A DNA stretch of 64,000 nucleotides from assembly GCA_905221605.1 (NCBI GenBank), contig CAJNDS010002065.1:442501-506500 (forward strand), in the 5' to 3' direction. Made by a program: the position numbers and the translations under genes. The notes under the pieces are model-generated. The model worked only from the letters and a program-made list of their open reading frames with translations, was not told where the DNA came from and did no database searches. Below, piece by piece: positions 11,058 to 20,470 of this stretch. Position 1 is the first letter of the stretch. Every line of letters starts with the position of its first letter. This DNA comes from Symbiodinium natans. Taxonomy: Eukaryota; Sar; Dinophyceae; Suessiales; Symbiodiniaceae.

Positions 11058-13490
11058 ATGTGGCTTTCGTTTTTGCCGCCCATCCTACAGGAACTTAGGC
11101 CGTACGGCACCGCCAGCCATAGCACTCCGTGGTTCTGGCTTTTACTGATCTTGGCATTCAGCTGCATCTTCTGCCTGGGGTGCTGCTGTGGGGCCTTGCT
11201 TAGGATCCTCTGGGTGTACGTTTGCTCTCTTTCCTTCTGTGGAGTCGGAGGAGACGGGCGCCGACTTGATCGTGGCCACTTTGCGGTTCTGAGCTTGTGC
11301 CAGTACTTTGCGGCGAAACCCACCGAGGACACCAGTGCAGCGAACCACTTCGGGAACTCCTGTGCAGCTTGTGCTTCCTTCTGCTCAGACCGAGCCCTCC
11401 GCAACTGCAGCAGCGCGGAGGACCCCGTCGACATCTTCCGCTGGCGGATTTTCTGCATGGCCGGAAGAGCTTCGAGTGGAGGCACGCCCAACCCCCAGGA
11501 GATACATTGCCTGGTGGATGCTTCGCGTGGTCGTGGAACTTTGCCTCCATTGCTGCTTACGAATTCGGACCCAGAATGGCGTGCCGTGTGCTACGTCATC
11601 AAGACGCGGACCAATGGCTTTTATTGTGGTCGGCCCTTCCTCGCAGGAAGTGATCGATGCGCTGGCTCTGCCACTGGACGAAGAGGGGGTCCTGGCAGAT
11701 GTACCTTGGGAGGCTTTGAGTGTCTTCAGAAAGTTGGGGGGCTTCCGCGTGACGCAGGGGGCTGTGACCAGTTTCCCCTTGCAAGGCGCTGCTGGCCGAC
11801 CCATCTTGGAATCTGCCGATCTGGCCTTGGAGGAGTGTCAACGAAGCCGAGCTGACCGACCCCATCCAGGAGTACCTCGCAGCAGCCGAGGAGTCGGGGC
11901 CAGAGGGCGAGGTCCGGCGCACCAGGAGCTGGTCACCGGTGCAGGGTCCTCTGCCACCAACTGCCGGACCAACCCCCGAAGACTGGAGGAAGCTTCGCGA
12001 GCTGGCAGGGGGCCGTCCTCCTCGCGTCGGAGGCCCGGAGCGTGCAGCCCAGCCCTGTGCAGAGCTGCGAACGACAATGCGTTCGCCGAAGATCGGGCAG
12101 GGGCAGGCGTCTTGGACGAGGAGCTAGCAGAGCTGATGGGGCATGCCACAGACTCGCTTCACAGAATCTTGGCAAGCCAGACCCTGCTCTTGCTGCGGTC
12201 GGCGGCGGCTCGGGCAGCGACTCAGGCAGCTCCAGCGGCGTGCGGGGGCACACGGCTCGGGAAGCCTTTCTGAAACAGCTCGAGAACCAAGAACAGGTTG
12301 CGCGCAGTATCCGGCGCAATGCGTTGGCCGAATTGGGCCTCCCCCAGGACTCGGCACACCCAGGTCTCATGCGAGACTTCTTGGAGAAACGGGTTGCCCT
12401 CCAGGACTGCAAAGCCCTAGCGTACTTAGCGTACTTCTGCACATTCCTGAGCCCCTGAGCCAGGGATGGGCAGAGGCACGTCAGACCAACAACGTCCACA
12501 TGGAGGCTTTCTGTGCCAAAGGCCTAATGTACCTGGAACAAGTTGTTCTGGACGGAGGACGCCAGACCGTCGGATGGCTCTTGACGGGCTATCCAGAGCC
12601 ACACTGGAACACCTACGCCGCCTACGCCCAAGCAAGAAGATCTTCCTCTACCCGGCCATTTTCGAAACTTGCCAAGCCCAGCTGGGCAACGGCATGTTTG
12701 GCTTATCTGAGAGACTTAGACTGGGTGGAAAGTCGTCTGAAAAGCACGCGCGAGACCCCGTCAAAGCCTCTCACAGAGAACCGAGACGAGGAGGAGGTGC
12801 CGCAGGCCAAAGCCAAGTCGAAGTGGAAAGCTCGCCGGCCGAAGGCCGGAGAAGAGCGTGCCCCGTGGGAGGCAGCCTGAGGCACCTCTCCGCCAGTTTT
12901 GTACAGATGTTGCCGGAAGCAATGCCCACCGATGCCCGGCCCGACCCCTTGCTCCCTCAGCCCCGGATTGTACCCGAGGCTCTGGCGTTTCCACGCAGCA
13001 AGGCAGGCCCGACACAGGTGCGCCCGCTAGGTTCGGTTACCCTAATAGGCCCCGACCCCTGTTGAATAAGCGTGGGTTACGTGGCCTTGAACCTGCCACC
13101 GGCAAGATACATGACTTTCTCTTTTGGGTACTTAGGTTTGTGGGAATCTGTGCACGCGCACCTGTGTGCCTTTCGGCCTTCATCTCACAGACTTTGGTGC
13201 CCTCTTCCCGCGCCGCCTTTAAGCAAGCTCGGGCTTGTGATCCGTGGCCTGTGCCCCCCCCGCTCTGGGGGAGATGGTCAGGCGTGTGCAAGCCGGGGGC
13301 CAGGCGGCGGCGCAGACTTCGTTTGTATGATGCTGCGCACTCGCTATTAACTGTGGCCCTAGGAACCTTGAACTGGCTGCTGCTTGGGTACCCGACAAGA
13401 CCCCCTCCCGAGGCGCGGGCCGGAGCGCCCCTGTCATCAGAGCAAAGCTCGATTCAAGACCGCCCCCTGTGTACATCCTTCGCTTTGTGA
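11058..13490 (+). pseudogene. gag-like region, frame-broken
   Basis: Protein-like sequence jumps between frames. It has a hydrophobic start (FWLLLILAFSCIFCLG, from 11058), then segments in frame 1 (11630-11850), frame 2 (11840-12127), frame 1 (12085-12190), frame 3 (12210-12458, ending KALAYLAYF) and frame 2 (12455-12880, with VGWLLTGYPEPHW and a Lys/Arg-rich tail). Frame 3 at 13340-13460 (GTLNWLLLGYP) looks like the start of pol. The continuous capsid-like texture suggests one ancestral protein of about 600-700 residues disrupted by at least four indels. Gag identity is inferred from position before pol and the basic C terminus. Sequencing error in GC-rich DNA is an alternative to decay. Confidence 0.5.
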
Positions 13491-15625
13491 AGTCACCCGG
13501 CTTTGGCGCTGGCCGCAGCAGTGAACAGTTCTCTGGCATTGCAAAATTCATCGAGGAACTGCCGTCCCTAGGACCGGATGTGGACCTTGCACCCTTTCTG
13601 CGTGATCTTACGCGCACATTTAATCCATATTCTAGGCCCTCGGGGCCCAAACGTCCTTCAGACCCAGCTTGTCCGCCTGCACGGCTCCCCGAACAAGCCC
13701 CTGATAATCATCCCGAATCACCTCTAAACTCCCTTCGCGCGACCGACGGTTGCCCGGAATTTGCTCGCCTGCACCTCGACGAAGCTTTGCCCTCCGCCCC
13801 TGCACAGGTTTTGGACGACAAATCTCGAACGATCGATGTGCAGGCCAGCAAGCCAGTGGTTGCATCCCGCATAAAATGGAAATATCCCCCTAGATTCCAT
13901 CCTGAGCCATTTTTGGTTGACCCACTGCTTAAGGCTGCTTTTAGGGACCCAAACGTGTTGCGGTTGCCCAAGACCTCTTGGCCCAAACTCCCTAAAGCAA
14001 AGGTGCGCGGCACTAGGGAACAAATTCTGCTACTCGCACAGGTTTGGGACAGTGTTGGAGCACTAAAAATTTTCAGGGAGGATGAGCTGACTGATTTGAA
14101 TGAAAGTGTAGGGCTTTTCTGTGTGCCTAAAGATAGCGAGTACGACCGTCTTATCCTTAATCCTGTAGTCGTCAATTCTCGTATGCATACCTTAAGCTCT
14201 TACACCAAGCTCCTCGCCAATGGTTCCCAACTGTGCTTGCTGCACGTCCCTCCGGACTCAGTCGCTCGATTTTCGGCCGACGATTTGGCAGAGTTTTACT
14301 ACACGGTGGCCGTGAGTGACCAACGAGCAAAGAGAAACGTGATCGGGATGTCGTTTGCGGCTTCGGAATTGGCTCATCTTCGGGCATTCTCGGCCCAGGC
14401 GCACCGGGGTCGATGCTTCATTGCTCTAGCTTGTTTAGCAATGGGAGATTCCCTAGCTGTGGAGGTGGCTCAGGCCGCTCACTGGGAGGTTCTTAGAACA
14501 GTTGCTGGTTGCTTGCTGCCTGGCGAGGTTGTTGCCTTCAGGCGCACTTTCCCGCGCAGTCGATTCTGTGAAATGTTGTGCGTCGACGACTATGTGGGGA
14601 TCCAGCTTCTCACTCGGAGCGAAGCCGCTCGAAGCATGCCTGCTCGTGACACTGAAGTCTTCGCTCGTTCGGGCGCCGCATACAAACAGGTACATCTGCA
14701 ACAGCGCCCGAGCAAATGTCGGCGCCGCCTGGCTACAGGGGGTGACGGCGACCAGGGTATGGTTTCAGCCCCCCGCGATCGCGTGCTACTCTTGATGTTG
14801 TGCACTGCCGAATTGGTGCGTAGAGGTTCCAGTACCCCTCGCTTACTGGGCTGTTTGTTGGGCTGCTGGATTCACGTTGCCTTGTTTCGCCGACCTGCTC
14901 TCTGCGTGCTTGACTCAGCCTTTCGTGACGCCTCACGCCTGCCAGCAGACCAGTTGATTCGGCTTTCGCGGCGGGCCCGGAACGAACTGCTTGGTCTCAG
15001 CATCTTAGGACCCCTGTTGCAAGCCGACTTGCGCGTGTCGTGGTGTTCTGAGATCTTCTGTGTGGACGCCAGTCCAACCGGGGCTGGCCTTTGCTCGGCT
15101 TCGTCCACTGAGACTGCTGTGAAGGATCTTTGGCGCTACACTGAGCAGAGGGGCTATTACACCAAGCTTGAAGCTCCCAGCAGTGAAGCCATCCTTGGGC
15201 TGGGTCTGGAGTCAGAGGTCTTGCGCGGTCCTGGCAGCAGCGCTGCGCCAGACTTCTTTCCGTTGCCGGCTTCCCTGACCGAAGGTTTCTTGTTTGACTG
15301 CATAGAGATCTGCCGGGGGGCGGGCGCTTGGTCCGAGGCCCACCGCGCTGTGGGTTTGCAGGTGCACGACGGCGGAAACTTTGACGGCCCTCGCTTTCTC
15401 TACCTGGACCTGGCCAATGATAGCGTTTTTAGGGAGCTTTTGGGTTTAGCTTGTAGACGAGTTGTTCGGGATTGGCACTGCGGCCCCCCCTGTGGACTTT
15501 TGGATGTCCTAGGCGCCCGCGCCTTAGGTCAAAAGCTCGACCTTGGGGATTTAATCCTGCCGACCCCCAAATTTCCCTACACAACAAACTTGCCCGTCGA
15601 GTGGCTTTCCCATGCTGCATTCTAG
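13469..15625 (+). CDS. reverse transcriptase + RNase H (part 1) + methyltransferase-like (part 1)
   Basis: 718 codons from a GTG; no ATG defines the start and the frame is open upstream. Residue positions count from 13469. RT motifs: RLILNPVVVNSRM at about 225-240; FSADDLAEFYY with the motif A aspartate at 271/272; LAMGDSLAVEVAQAAH; catalytic LCVDDYVG with Asp373-Asp374; a Lys-containing connection (RPSKCRRRLATGG). RNase H begins at FCVDASPTGAG (Asp533). From 608 a Rossmann-type loop, FDCIEICRGAGAWSEA, opens a methyltransferase-like domain that reaches Gly672-Pro-Pro-Cys675. After that the frame runs into a tail to a stop (15623-15625) that does not look like protein of this family; the true continuation is in the -1 frame (15472-17616). 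RT identity is firm and the methyltransferase call is moderate. Confidence 0.8.
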   Translation: MYILRFVKSPGFGAGRSSEQFSGIAKFIEELPSLGPDVDLAPFLRDLTRTFNPYSRPSGPKRPSDPACPPARLPEQAPDNHPESPLNSLRATDGCPEFARLHLDEALPSAPAQVLDDKSRTIDVQASKPVVASRIKWKYPPRFHPEPFLVDPLLKAAFRDPNVLRLPKTSWPKLPKAKVRGTREQILLLAQVWDSVGALKIFREDELTDLNESVGLFCVPKDSEYDRLILNPVVVNSRMHTLSSYTKLLANGSQLCLLHVPPDSVARFSADDLAEFYYTVAVSDQRAKRNVIGMSFAASELAHLRAFSAQAHRGRCFIALACLAMGDSLAVEVAQAAHWEVLRTVAGCLLPGEVVAFRRTFPRSRFCEMLCVDDYVGIQLLTRSEAARSMPARDTEVFARSGAAYKQVHLQQRPSKCRRRLATGGDGDQGMVSAPRDRVLLLMLCTAELVRRGSSTPRLLGCLLGCWIHVALFRRPALCVLDSAFRDASRLPADQLIRLSRRARNELLGLSILGPLLQADLRVSWCSEIFCVDASPTGAGLCSASSTETAVKDLWRYTEQRGYYTKLEAPSSEAILGLGLESEVLRGPGSSAAPDFFPLPASLTEGFLFDCIEICRGAGAWSEAHRAVGLQVHDGGNFDGPRFLYLDLANDSVFRELLGLACRRVVRDWHCGPPCGLLDVLGARALGQKLDLGDLILPTPKFPYTTNLPVEWLSHAAF

Positions 15626-17616
15626 CCCTGCATGGTTTGTTCTTCTCAGTTGAGCAACCGGGTGCCAGTGTCATGTTTCATCTCGCATGCTTCCAGCGGC
15701 TCGTGGTTCTTGGCGCCAAGCTCTCTCGGTGGTGCATGTGCAGCTACGGCGCTGCTTTCCGAAAGGCTTCCCAGTGGTTCAACAAACCGTGGTTGGTTCC
15801 TTTGGAGTCACCATGCTGCTGTCCCCAGCGTGGTAGCCACTTCGTCGTCCAAGGAACTTTCACCAAGGGCACCGCAGCTAAGTTCGACAATCTGTGCAGA
15901 CCCAATGCATGCGCTGTCTTTGGACGGTCGCCAAGTCCGGGCGAGTCAGCCGCAGCCTTCTGTGCAAGGTACCCTCTGCCGCTCGTCCGACAGATGGCCG
16001 CTGGCAGCTTAGCCGCTAAAGCTGGTGCCGTCGTGCCGTATCCTCTGGCCACTTCTGCTTTGTCAGCCTGCCTGCCTGAAACCTTTGAGAAGCTTGCTGC
16101 TGCGGCTGTTCCGTTGCGTCCTTCTCATGAGGACCCTGAGTGGATCAGCGAGCTTGCTGATAGTCTAGGGTTTAAGGAGGTCCTTAGATATAAGTTTAAG
16201 CAGCCTGGCCACATCAACGTGCTTGAAGCTCGCATGTATAAGACCTTCCAGAAGTATGCATCCACTAGGTATCCCGACAGCCCCACCCTAAGTCTTTTGG
16301 ATAGCCGAGTCACCTTGGGTGCGGTCGCAAAAGGCCGGTCAAGCAGTCCGGCTTTGTGTCGGATCCTGCAGGGCACTTTGCCCTACACTTTGGGCGGGGG
16401 CCTGTACGCTGGCAATTTGCATGTGTACTCTGCCAAGAACAGGGCTGATGGACCTTCGCGTGGGCGGCCTGCCGATGCACCCACCAAAGCTCTTCCGGTT
16501 TGGTACACTGAGTTGTGCCAGGGCAGACCTTACTTGTTTGATCTGGTGGTGGCCACGAGTCGGGTCCCGAAACTTGCTGCGCGCTGGCTTCGCTTCCTTC
16601 TCTTGCTGGGGGGTGACATCGAGCCTCGCCCGGGGCCGAACCGACCGGCTTTGGTGCCTCGCGGTCCTTTAGACTTAACGTCGGGCTTCACAGCAGGGAC
16701 CGTCGACCGGATGTCTCGCTGTCTTGCTGCCTTTCGCGTGTGGTTGCTTGCTGCCACGGGCCTCGAAGCTAACTCTTTGGGGTCTGATGCCGAAAGCATG
16801 TCCCTTGCACTGCGGGCCTACGGTCTTCACCTTTTTTCCACGGGCCATCCCAGGTACTTGTTTGTGTACGCGATCACGGCCGTCCAGGACACTTTTCCTG
16901 CTCTGCGAGGCCGGCTCATGCCGGCCTGGCAGATAGATGCGAAATGGCAATATGCTGAGCCAGGCGAGTGCCGGCCCGTCATTTCGGCCCCGATCATCGA
17001 AGCTCTCACGGCCGTGGGGCTTCTTTGGGAATGGCCCCGCTTTGTCGGTGTGGTTCTTATTGGCTTCCTGTGCATGCTCCACCCTTCGGAGTACTTGGCC
17101 CTCACAAGGGCTGACGTCATCTTTCCGTCTGATGCTCTGTCCGATGCCCGGGTCGCATATGTCCATGTGCGCAATCCCAAAACTCAACGTTTTGCGAGAA
17201 GGCAGCATTGCAAGCTTGAAGATGTGTCCGTTTTGGATTTTCTCGAGGTTCTCTTCGAGCCCTTGCCCTTTGAGGCTCGACTTTACCCGGGCAGCGAGAA
17301 CACTTTTCGCAGCCAGTGGAATGCAGTTATGCTGCGCTTGGGCATCCCCCATTCTCAGGCCGAGAAGGGGGCAACGCCGGGGGTCCTTAGGGGTTCCCGT
17401 GCGACGCACCTTTACCTCTCCACAGAGGACCTGGGCAAGGTCGCCTGGAGAGGCCGATGGGTCCGTCAGAAAACAGTCGAGTATTATCTACAGGAGGTAG
17501 CTGCCCAAATCATCCTTCAAAGGCTTTGCGCTGAATCTCGTGAGCGCATTTCGGCGCTCCGTCCTTTCGCAGCCAAGTTGATGCGCTTTTGGGTCGCCTC
17601 CGGCGAAGCAGTCTAA
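15472..17616 (+). CDS. methyltransferase-like (part 2) + RNase H (part 2) + 2A-like + tyrosine recombinase
   Basis: 714 codons read from a TTG, but functionally the frame is entered by a -1 shift at 15484-15490. Residues count from 15472. LWTFGCPRRPRLRSK (7-21) continues the Pro-Pro-Cys motif; EQPG (61-64) matches the ENP-like motif of cytosine methyltransferases; CSYGAAFRKAS follows. RNase H resumes at HINVLEAR (Glu252), LLDSRVTLGA (Asp277) and RADGPSR (Asp326). A 2A-like DIEPRPGPN is at 382-390. The tyrosine recombinase domain covers about 405-700: LHPSEYLAL (His537 where the family's first Arg usually sits), VLRGSRATHL (Arg640), RGRW (Trp663) and the nucleophile candidate VEYYLQE (Tyr671/672). 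Stop TAA at 17614. Confidence 0.78.
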   Translation: MALRPPLWTFGCPRRPRLRSKARPWGFNPADPQISLHNKLARRVAFPCCILALHGLFFSVEQPGASVMFHLACFQRLVVLGAKLSRWCMCSYGAAFRKASQWFNKPWLVPLESPCCCPQRGSHFVVQGTFTKGTAAKFDNLCRPNACAVFGRSPSPGESAAAFCARYPLPLVRQMAAGSLAAKAGAVVPYPLATSALSACLPETFEKLAAAAVPLRPSHEDPEWISELADSLGFKEVLRYKFKQPGHINVLEARMYKTFQKYASTRYPDSPTLSLLDSRVTLGAVAKGRSSSPALCRILQGTLPYTLGGGLYAGNLHVYSAKNRADGPSRGRPADAPTKALPVWYTELCQGRPYLFDLVVATSRVPKLAARWLRFLLLLGGDIEPRPGPNRPALVPRGPLDLTSGFTAGTVDRMSRCLAAFRVWLLAATGLEANSLGSDAESMSLALRAYGLHLFSTGHPRYLFVYAITAVQDTFPALRGRLMPAWQIDAKWQYAEPGECRPVISAPIIEALTAVGLLWEWPRFVGVVLIGFLCMLHPSEYLALTRADVIFPSDALSDARVAYVHVRNPKTQRFARRQHCKLEDVSVLDFLEVLFEPLPFEARLYPGSENTFRSQWNAVMLRLGIPHSQAEKGATPGVLRGSRATHLYLSTEDLGKVAWRGRWVRQKTVEYYLQEVAAQIILQRLCAESRERISALRPFAAKLMRFWVASGEAV
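15484..15490 (+). promoter_or_regulatory. C7 run, possible -1 frameshift site
   Basis: Upstream codons place the run as C CCC CCC, the X XXY YYZ layout of a slippery heptamer. A -1 slip moves translation from GPP in the first frame to PP-LWTFG in the second, joining two halves of one domain. I did not identify a downstream pseudoknot. A one-base homopolymer error or mutation would look the same. Confidence 0.45.
16597..16641 (+). other. 2A-like ribosome-skipping peptide
   Basis: The encoded peptide is LLLLGGDIEPRPGPN. The known 2A consensus is D(V/I)ExNPG|P, usually after a Leu-rich stretch, as in many LINE-type elements. Here Arg replaces the Asn before PGP, which may weaken skipping. It lies exactly between the RNase H end and the recombinase domain, where separation of the two enzymes would be expected. 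Confidence 0.6.
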
Positions 17617-17830
17617 AGTTGGAATGCCTCTCCCTGGGTACCCTAAGGTTTAGTCTTCTTTCCCTTCTTGGGGCCGTCCGGCCTTTCCTTCGGTTTAGTC
17701 CTGACCCCCTTTTTCGGTTTAGTGGTTTAGACCCGGGCCCTCTTTGCAGGCTTCCTTCGGGCCGAACACCGGTCTCGAAACTCACTCACGACTCTCTCAG
17801 GCTTGGCGGGAAAACGAGGCACGTTGTGCT
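17617..17830 (+). other. 3' untranslated tail of the retroelement
   Basis: Non-coding, C/T-rich, with three TCGGTTTAG/AGGTTTAG-like motifs, ending directly in a TTTAGGG run (about 17829). The resemblance of the tail to the flanking repeat could help target-site pairing, but no experiment or second copy is available here. Confidence 0.4.
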
Positions 17831-19480
17831 AGGGTTTAGGGTTTAGGAGGGTTTGCGGGGTTTCGCTGGTGTTTCTCGGGCTTATCGGGCATATAGGGCT
17901 TATTATGTTTAGTCTCTTGAAGCTTCACTCTGGTTCCTGCTGTGCAGCTGAGGTGGGTTTCACAAACGCAGGGTTTTTGGAACCCTCAGGCCGATTTCCT
18001 AACCCTAAACCCTGGACCCTAAACCCTAAACCCTAAACCAGGTAAGCCCTAAACCACTTACGAGACGTCTCTTCCGCATGGGCGAATTATTTTCGAGATG
18101 GCGAATTATTCTTCTGAGGCGGAAGTGCGTAGCTCCAGTCCCTGTGCCCTAGCACTGAATCCAAGCCTCCAAATGGCAATCAAACCCCTCAACTCCCTGT
18201 GAAGTCGAAGCGCTCGCTACATTTGCCGCACATTTTTTGTGCTAGCGCTCAGATCTGGGTTGTAGCATGTCATCTTTGTCTTCTAGAGGGCTTGTAGAAC
18301 CCATCAAGTCCATTGGCAGGCGCAGACGGTTTTGTAGACAATGACATTGCAAACGGTTTGCTTGTGCTGTAGGTATATACGGTTATTTCCGGCAATACTT
18401 GCACTAGTTCGCACATGTATTCTACGTGTTGACAACCCTAAACCCTAAACCCTAAACCCTAAACCCTAAACCCTAAACCCTAAACCCTAAACCCTAAACC
18501 CTAAACCCTAAACCCTAAACCCTAAAACCTAAACCCTAAACCCTAAACCCTAAACCCTATACCCTAAACCGTAAACCCTAAACCCTAAACCCTAAACCCT
18601 AAACCCTAAACCCTAAACCCTAAACCGTTCCCCGAGTCGCCATAGTTGCTTGCGCGGGGCAGGGATGGGGGCAAGAATTGCGCAGATGCCTGCAAATCCG
18701 TCTCTGGATTTGTCAAAGCCTCCAAAAACCCCTTGGATCAAGGAATCTACTCGGAGGTTCATGATACTTAAGGGGCTTATATGTGGGTTTAGGGTTTAGG
18801 GTTTAGGGCTTAGGGTTTAGGGTTTACGGTTTAGGGAACCCGATTGCAACTGTACGTACAACCCAATTACAACCCTAGTAGGGTACTTAAGGGGCTTATA
18901 TGTGGGTTGTAGCTACACTTGTATTGGGCTTTCTAAGGACCCTGGACCTGCAAGTGGCTGAATTTTGCAAGGTATCCTAATCAGATTTCAGGAAGACTCC
19001 TCAAAAATGAAGGGGTTTTTGGGCGGTTCCCTGGGTCTGGCCTTAAACGCTTGAACCCCTAAACCTACTGGTTCTGAGGCGGGAAATAGGGAACCAGGTA
19101 ATTACCTGCAAAACGTCATCATATAGGGTGCTTAAACCCGAAACCCTCAAACCCCTGAACCGCCAAGCCTGACCCAAGTCCAGCCGGCCTAGAGCTGTTG
19201 TCTTTGGAGCCTTTTCGTCTGCTCGTTTAGGGCTTTGTTGGCGTCAACTTTGGAACCTTACTAGGGGAGGATTAAGGTTAACCCAAGGGCCCTATCACTC
19301 CAGTGTGCTTTGGCGTCTATAGGGTTTAGGGTTTAGGGTTTAGGGGTTGAGAGCTTGTCGAACGTCCCCCCCCCCCCCCCCCCCCCCACCCCCCCCACCC
19401 ACCAAAAAAGAAACTCGGAACCCTGTGTCCGAGATTGTGCTAGCAAGCAAAGGGTTTGGGGTTCAAAGGGCTTAGGGTTT
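17831..19480. repeat. telomere-type arrays and unique islands
   Basis: Unique DNA at 18048-18432 (no frame stands out; contains GCGAATTATT twice at 18082 and 18101). CCCTAAA array at 18433-18625, TTTAGGG at 18785-18835. Degenerate pieces of a MITE family (GGTACTTAAGGGGCTTATATG) lie at 18765-18785 and 18885-18950, and a C run at 19366-19387. Confidence 0.6.
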
Positions 19481-19555
19481 ACCCAGAGACTCCCAAAACC
19501 CCAAATAAAGCAACATGACTTAAATCATATTAATTAGGGTTCCGAGTCTCTGGGT
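19481..19555. mobile_element. MITE-like inverted repeat, ACCCAGAGACTC family, copy 1
   Basis: Left end ACCCAGAGACTCCCAAAACC and right end GAGTCTCTGGGT form a terminal inverted repeat around an AT-rich 50-base core. A second member with the same ends is at 47532-47641. Confidence 0.6.
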
Positions 19556-19664
19556 AGGGTTGATGGGCGAGGTTTAGTACTTAGCGCCTCGGGTTTCGTG
19601 GCCCTTGAAATCCAAACCCTGCCGGCTCTGCTCGAGAGGTTCTTGGCGCGCCTAAACCCCAAAC

Positions 19665-20470
19665 TCAGGGCCTAGGCCGCCCCCCTACAGAGGGGGGCGG
19701 CGCTTAAGCCCTTCGACCTCAATGGCGAAGGTCGACCCAGTCGCTTGCCCGCCTCCTGCAGCCAGGAGGTCGGTAGCACCCACGATGGGCCCGGTACCGG
19801 AGCAGGTTCTCCTGGGGACCAGTACTGGTCCCCTTAATAAGGTAAATACCCTAAACCCCAAGCCCTTCACCCTGGATGGGGCTGGCATTTCGGGGGGGGG
19901 TACCCCAAGGCCCCCAGGCCAGGAGGACCCGGACCCCTCACCGCAGCGTGTCCAGGGACCAGGGGGCCTGGCCAGGCCAGGGTGCTCAAAAAAGCTGATT
20001 TGGGTGTTTTGGGGGGCTCTGCGCCCCCCTGTAAAACCCCCTGGCCCCCCCTCTGGCCCTCCCTGGGCCCCTGGACCCCCCTGGGCCCCCGGCCCCCTGG
20101 GTACCCTGTGTAACCTTGCGCCTCTGTCCCCCCTTCACCCTTGGGCCCCCTGGGCGCCCCTGAACCGCCCTGGGGGCCCCTGGCTTTGGGCCCTTCTGGC
20201 CTTGATGGTTCTCTGTGGAGGCTTGTTTTTTGTGAAAAGCCGTGACGGAATGAAGAAGTTTTCTGTAAAGAAAGCAGTTGGCTTGAGTTTAGGCCTAAAC
20301 CCTAAAAGGAATAGGTTTGGGTGGCTTTGCCGCCTTGGACGGCGTGGGGTGGGACAAAAGTGTTAGATGGCCTTCCACAATCGGGCCAAAGCTGCTCTTC
20401 GCACCTCACGACGCTTTCGAGCTTGTTCCAAAACCTAACCTTCACAGCATCTACGCCCTATCACAGCAAA
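19665..20470. repeat. dispersed about 0.8 kb repeat, copy 1
   Basis: Matches 44396-45506 at both ends (CTCAGGGCCTAGGCCGCCCC... and ...CTACGCCCTATCACAGCAAA). It starts with a strong hairpin (GCCGCCCCCC/GGGGGGCGGC at 19676-19701) and has a C/G-rich core with CCCCTGG-type units at 20030-20190. A 214-codon frame (19722-20366) is Pro/Gly-rich and follows the repeat. In the other copy the corresponding frame differs, so I do not call a gene. Confidence 0.8.

Larger units (their letters stand above)
10717..17830 (+). mobile_element. tyrosine-recombinase (DIRS-order) retroelement
   Basis: A unit of about 7 kb. In order: 5' tandem repeats, gag-like region, reverse transcriptase, first RNase H aspartate, methyltransferase-like domain, rest of RNase H, 2A-like peptide, tyrosine recombinase, 3' untranslated tail. 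DIRS elements use a recombinase and not a DDE integrase, and often carry a methyltransferase-like domain; the domain set fits. I found no terminal repeats, so the ends are estimated from where telomere-type sequence resumes on each side (10672 and 17830). The gag region is broken by several frameshifts while pol has one, so this copy is probably not autonomous or contains assembly indels. Confidence 0.75.

Noticed and set aside
11036-16799. Many - strand and alternate-frame ORFs over the retroelement
   Set aside because: They overlap the RT, methyltransferase-like and recombinase frames, which carry recognised motifs; GC-rich coding DNA produces such shadows.
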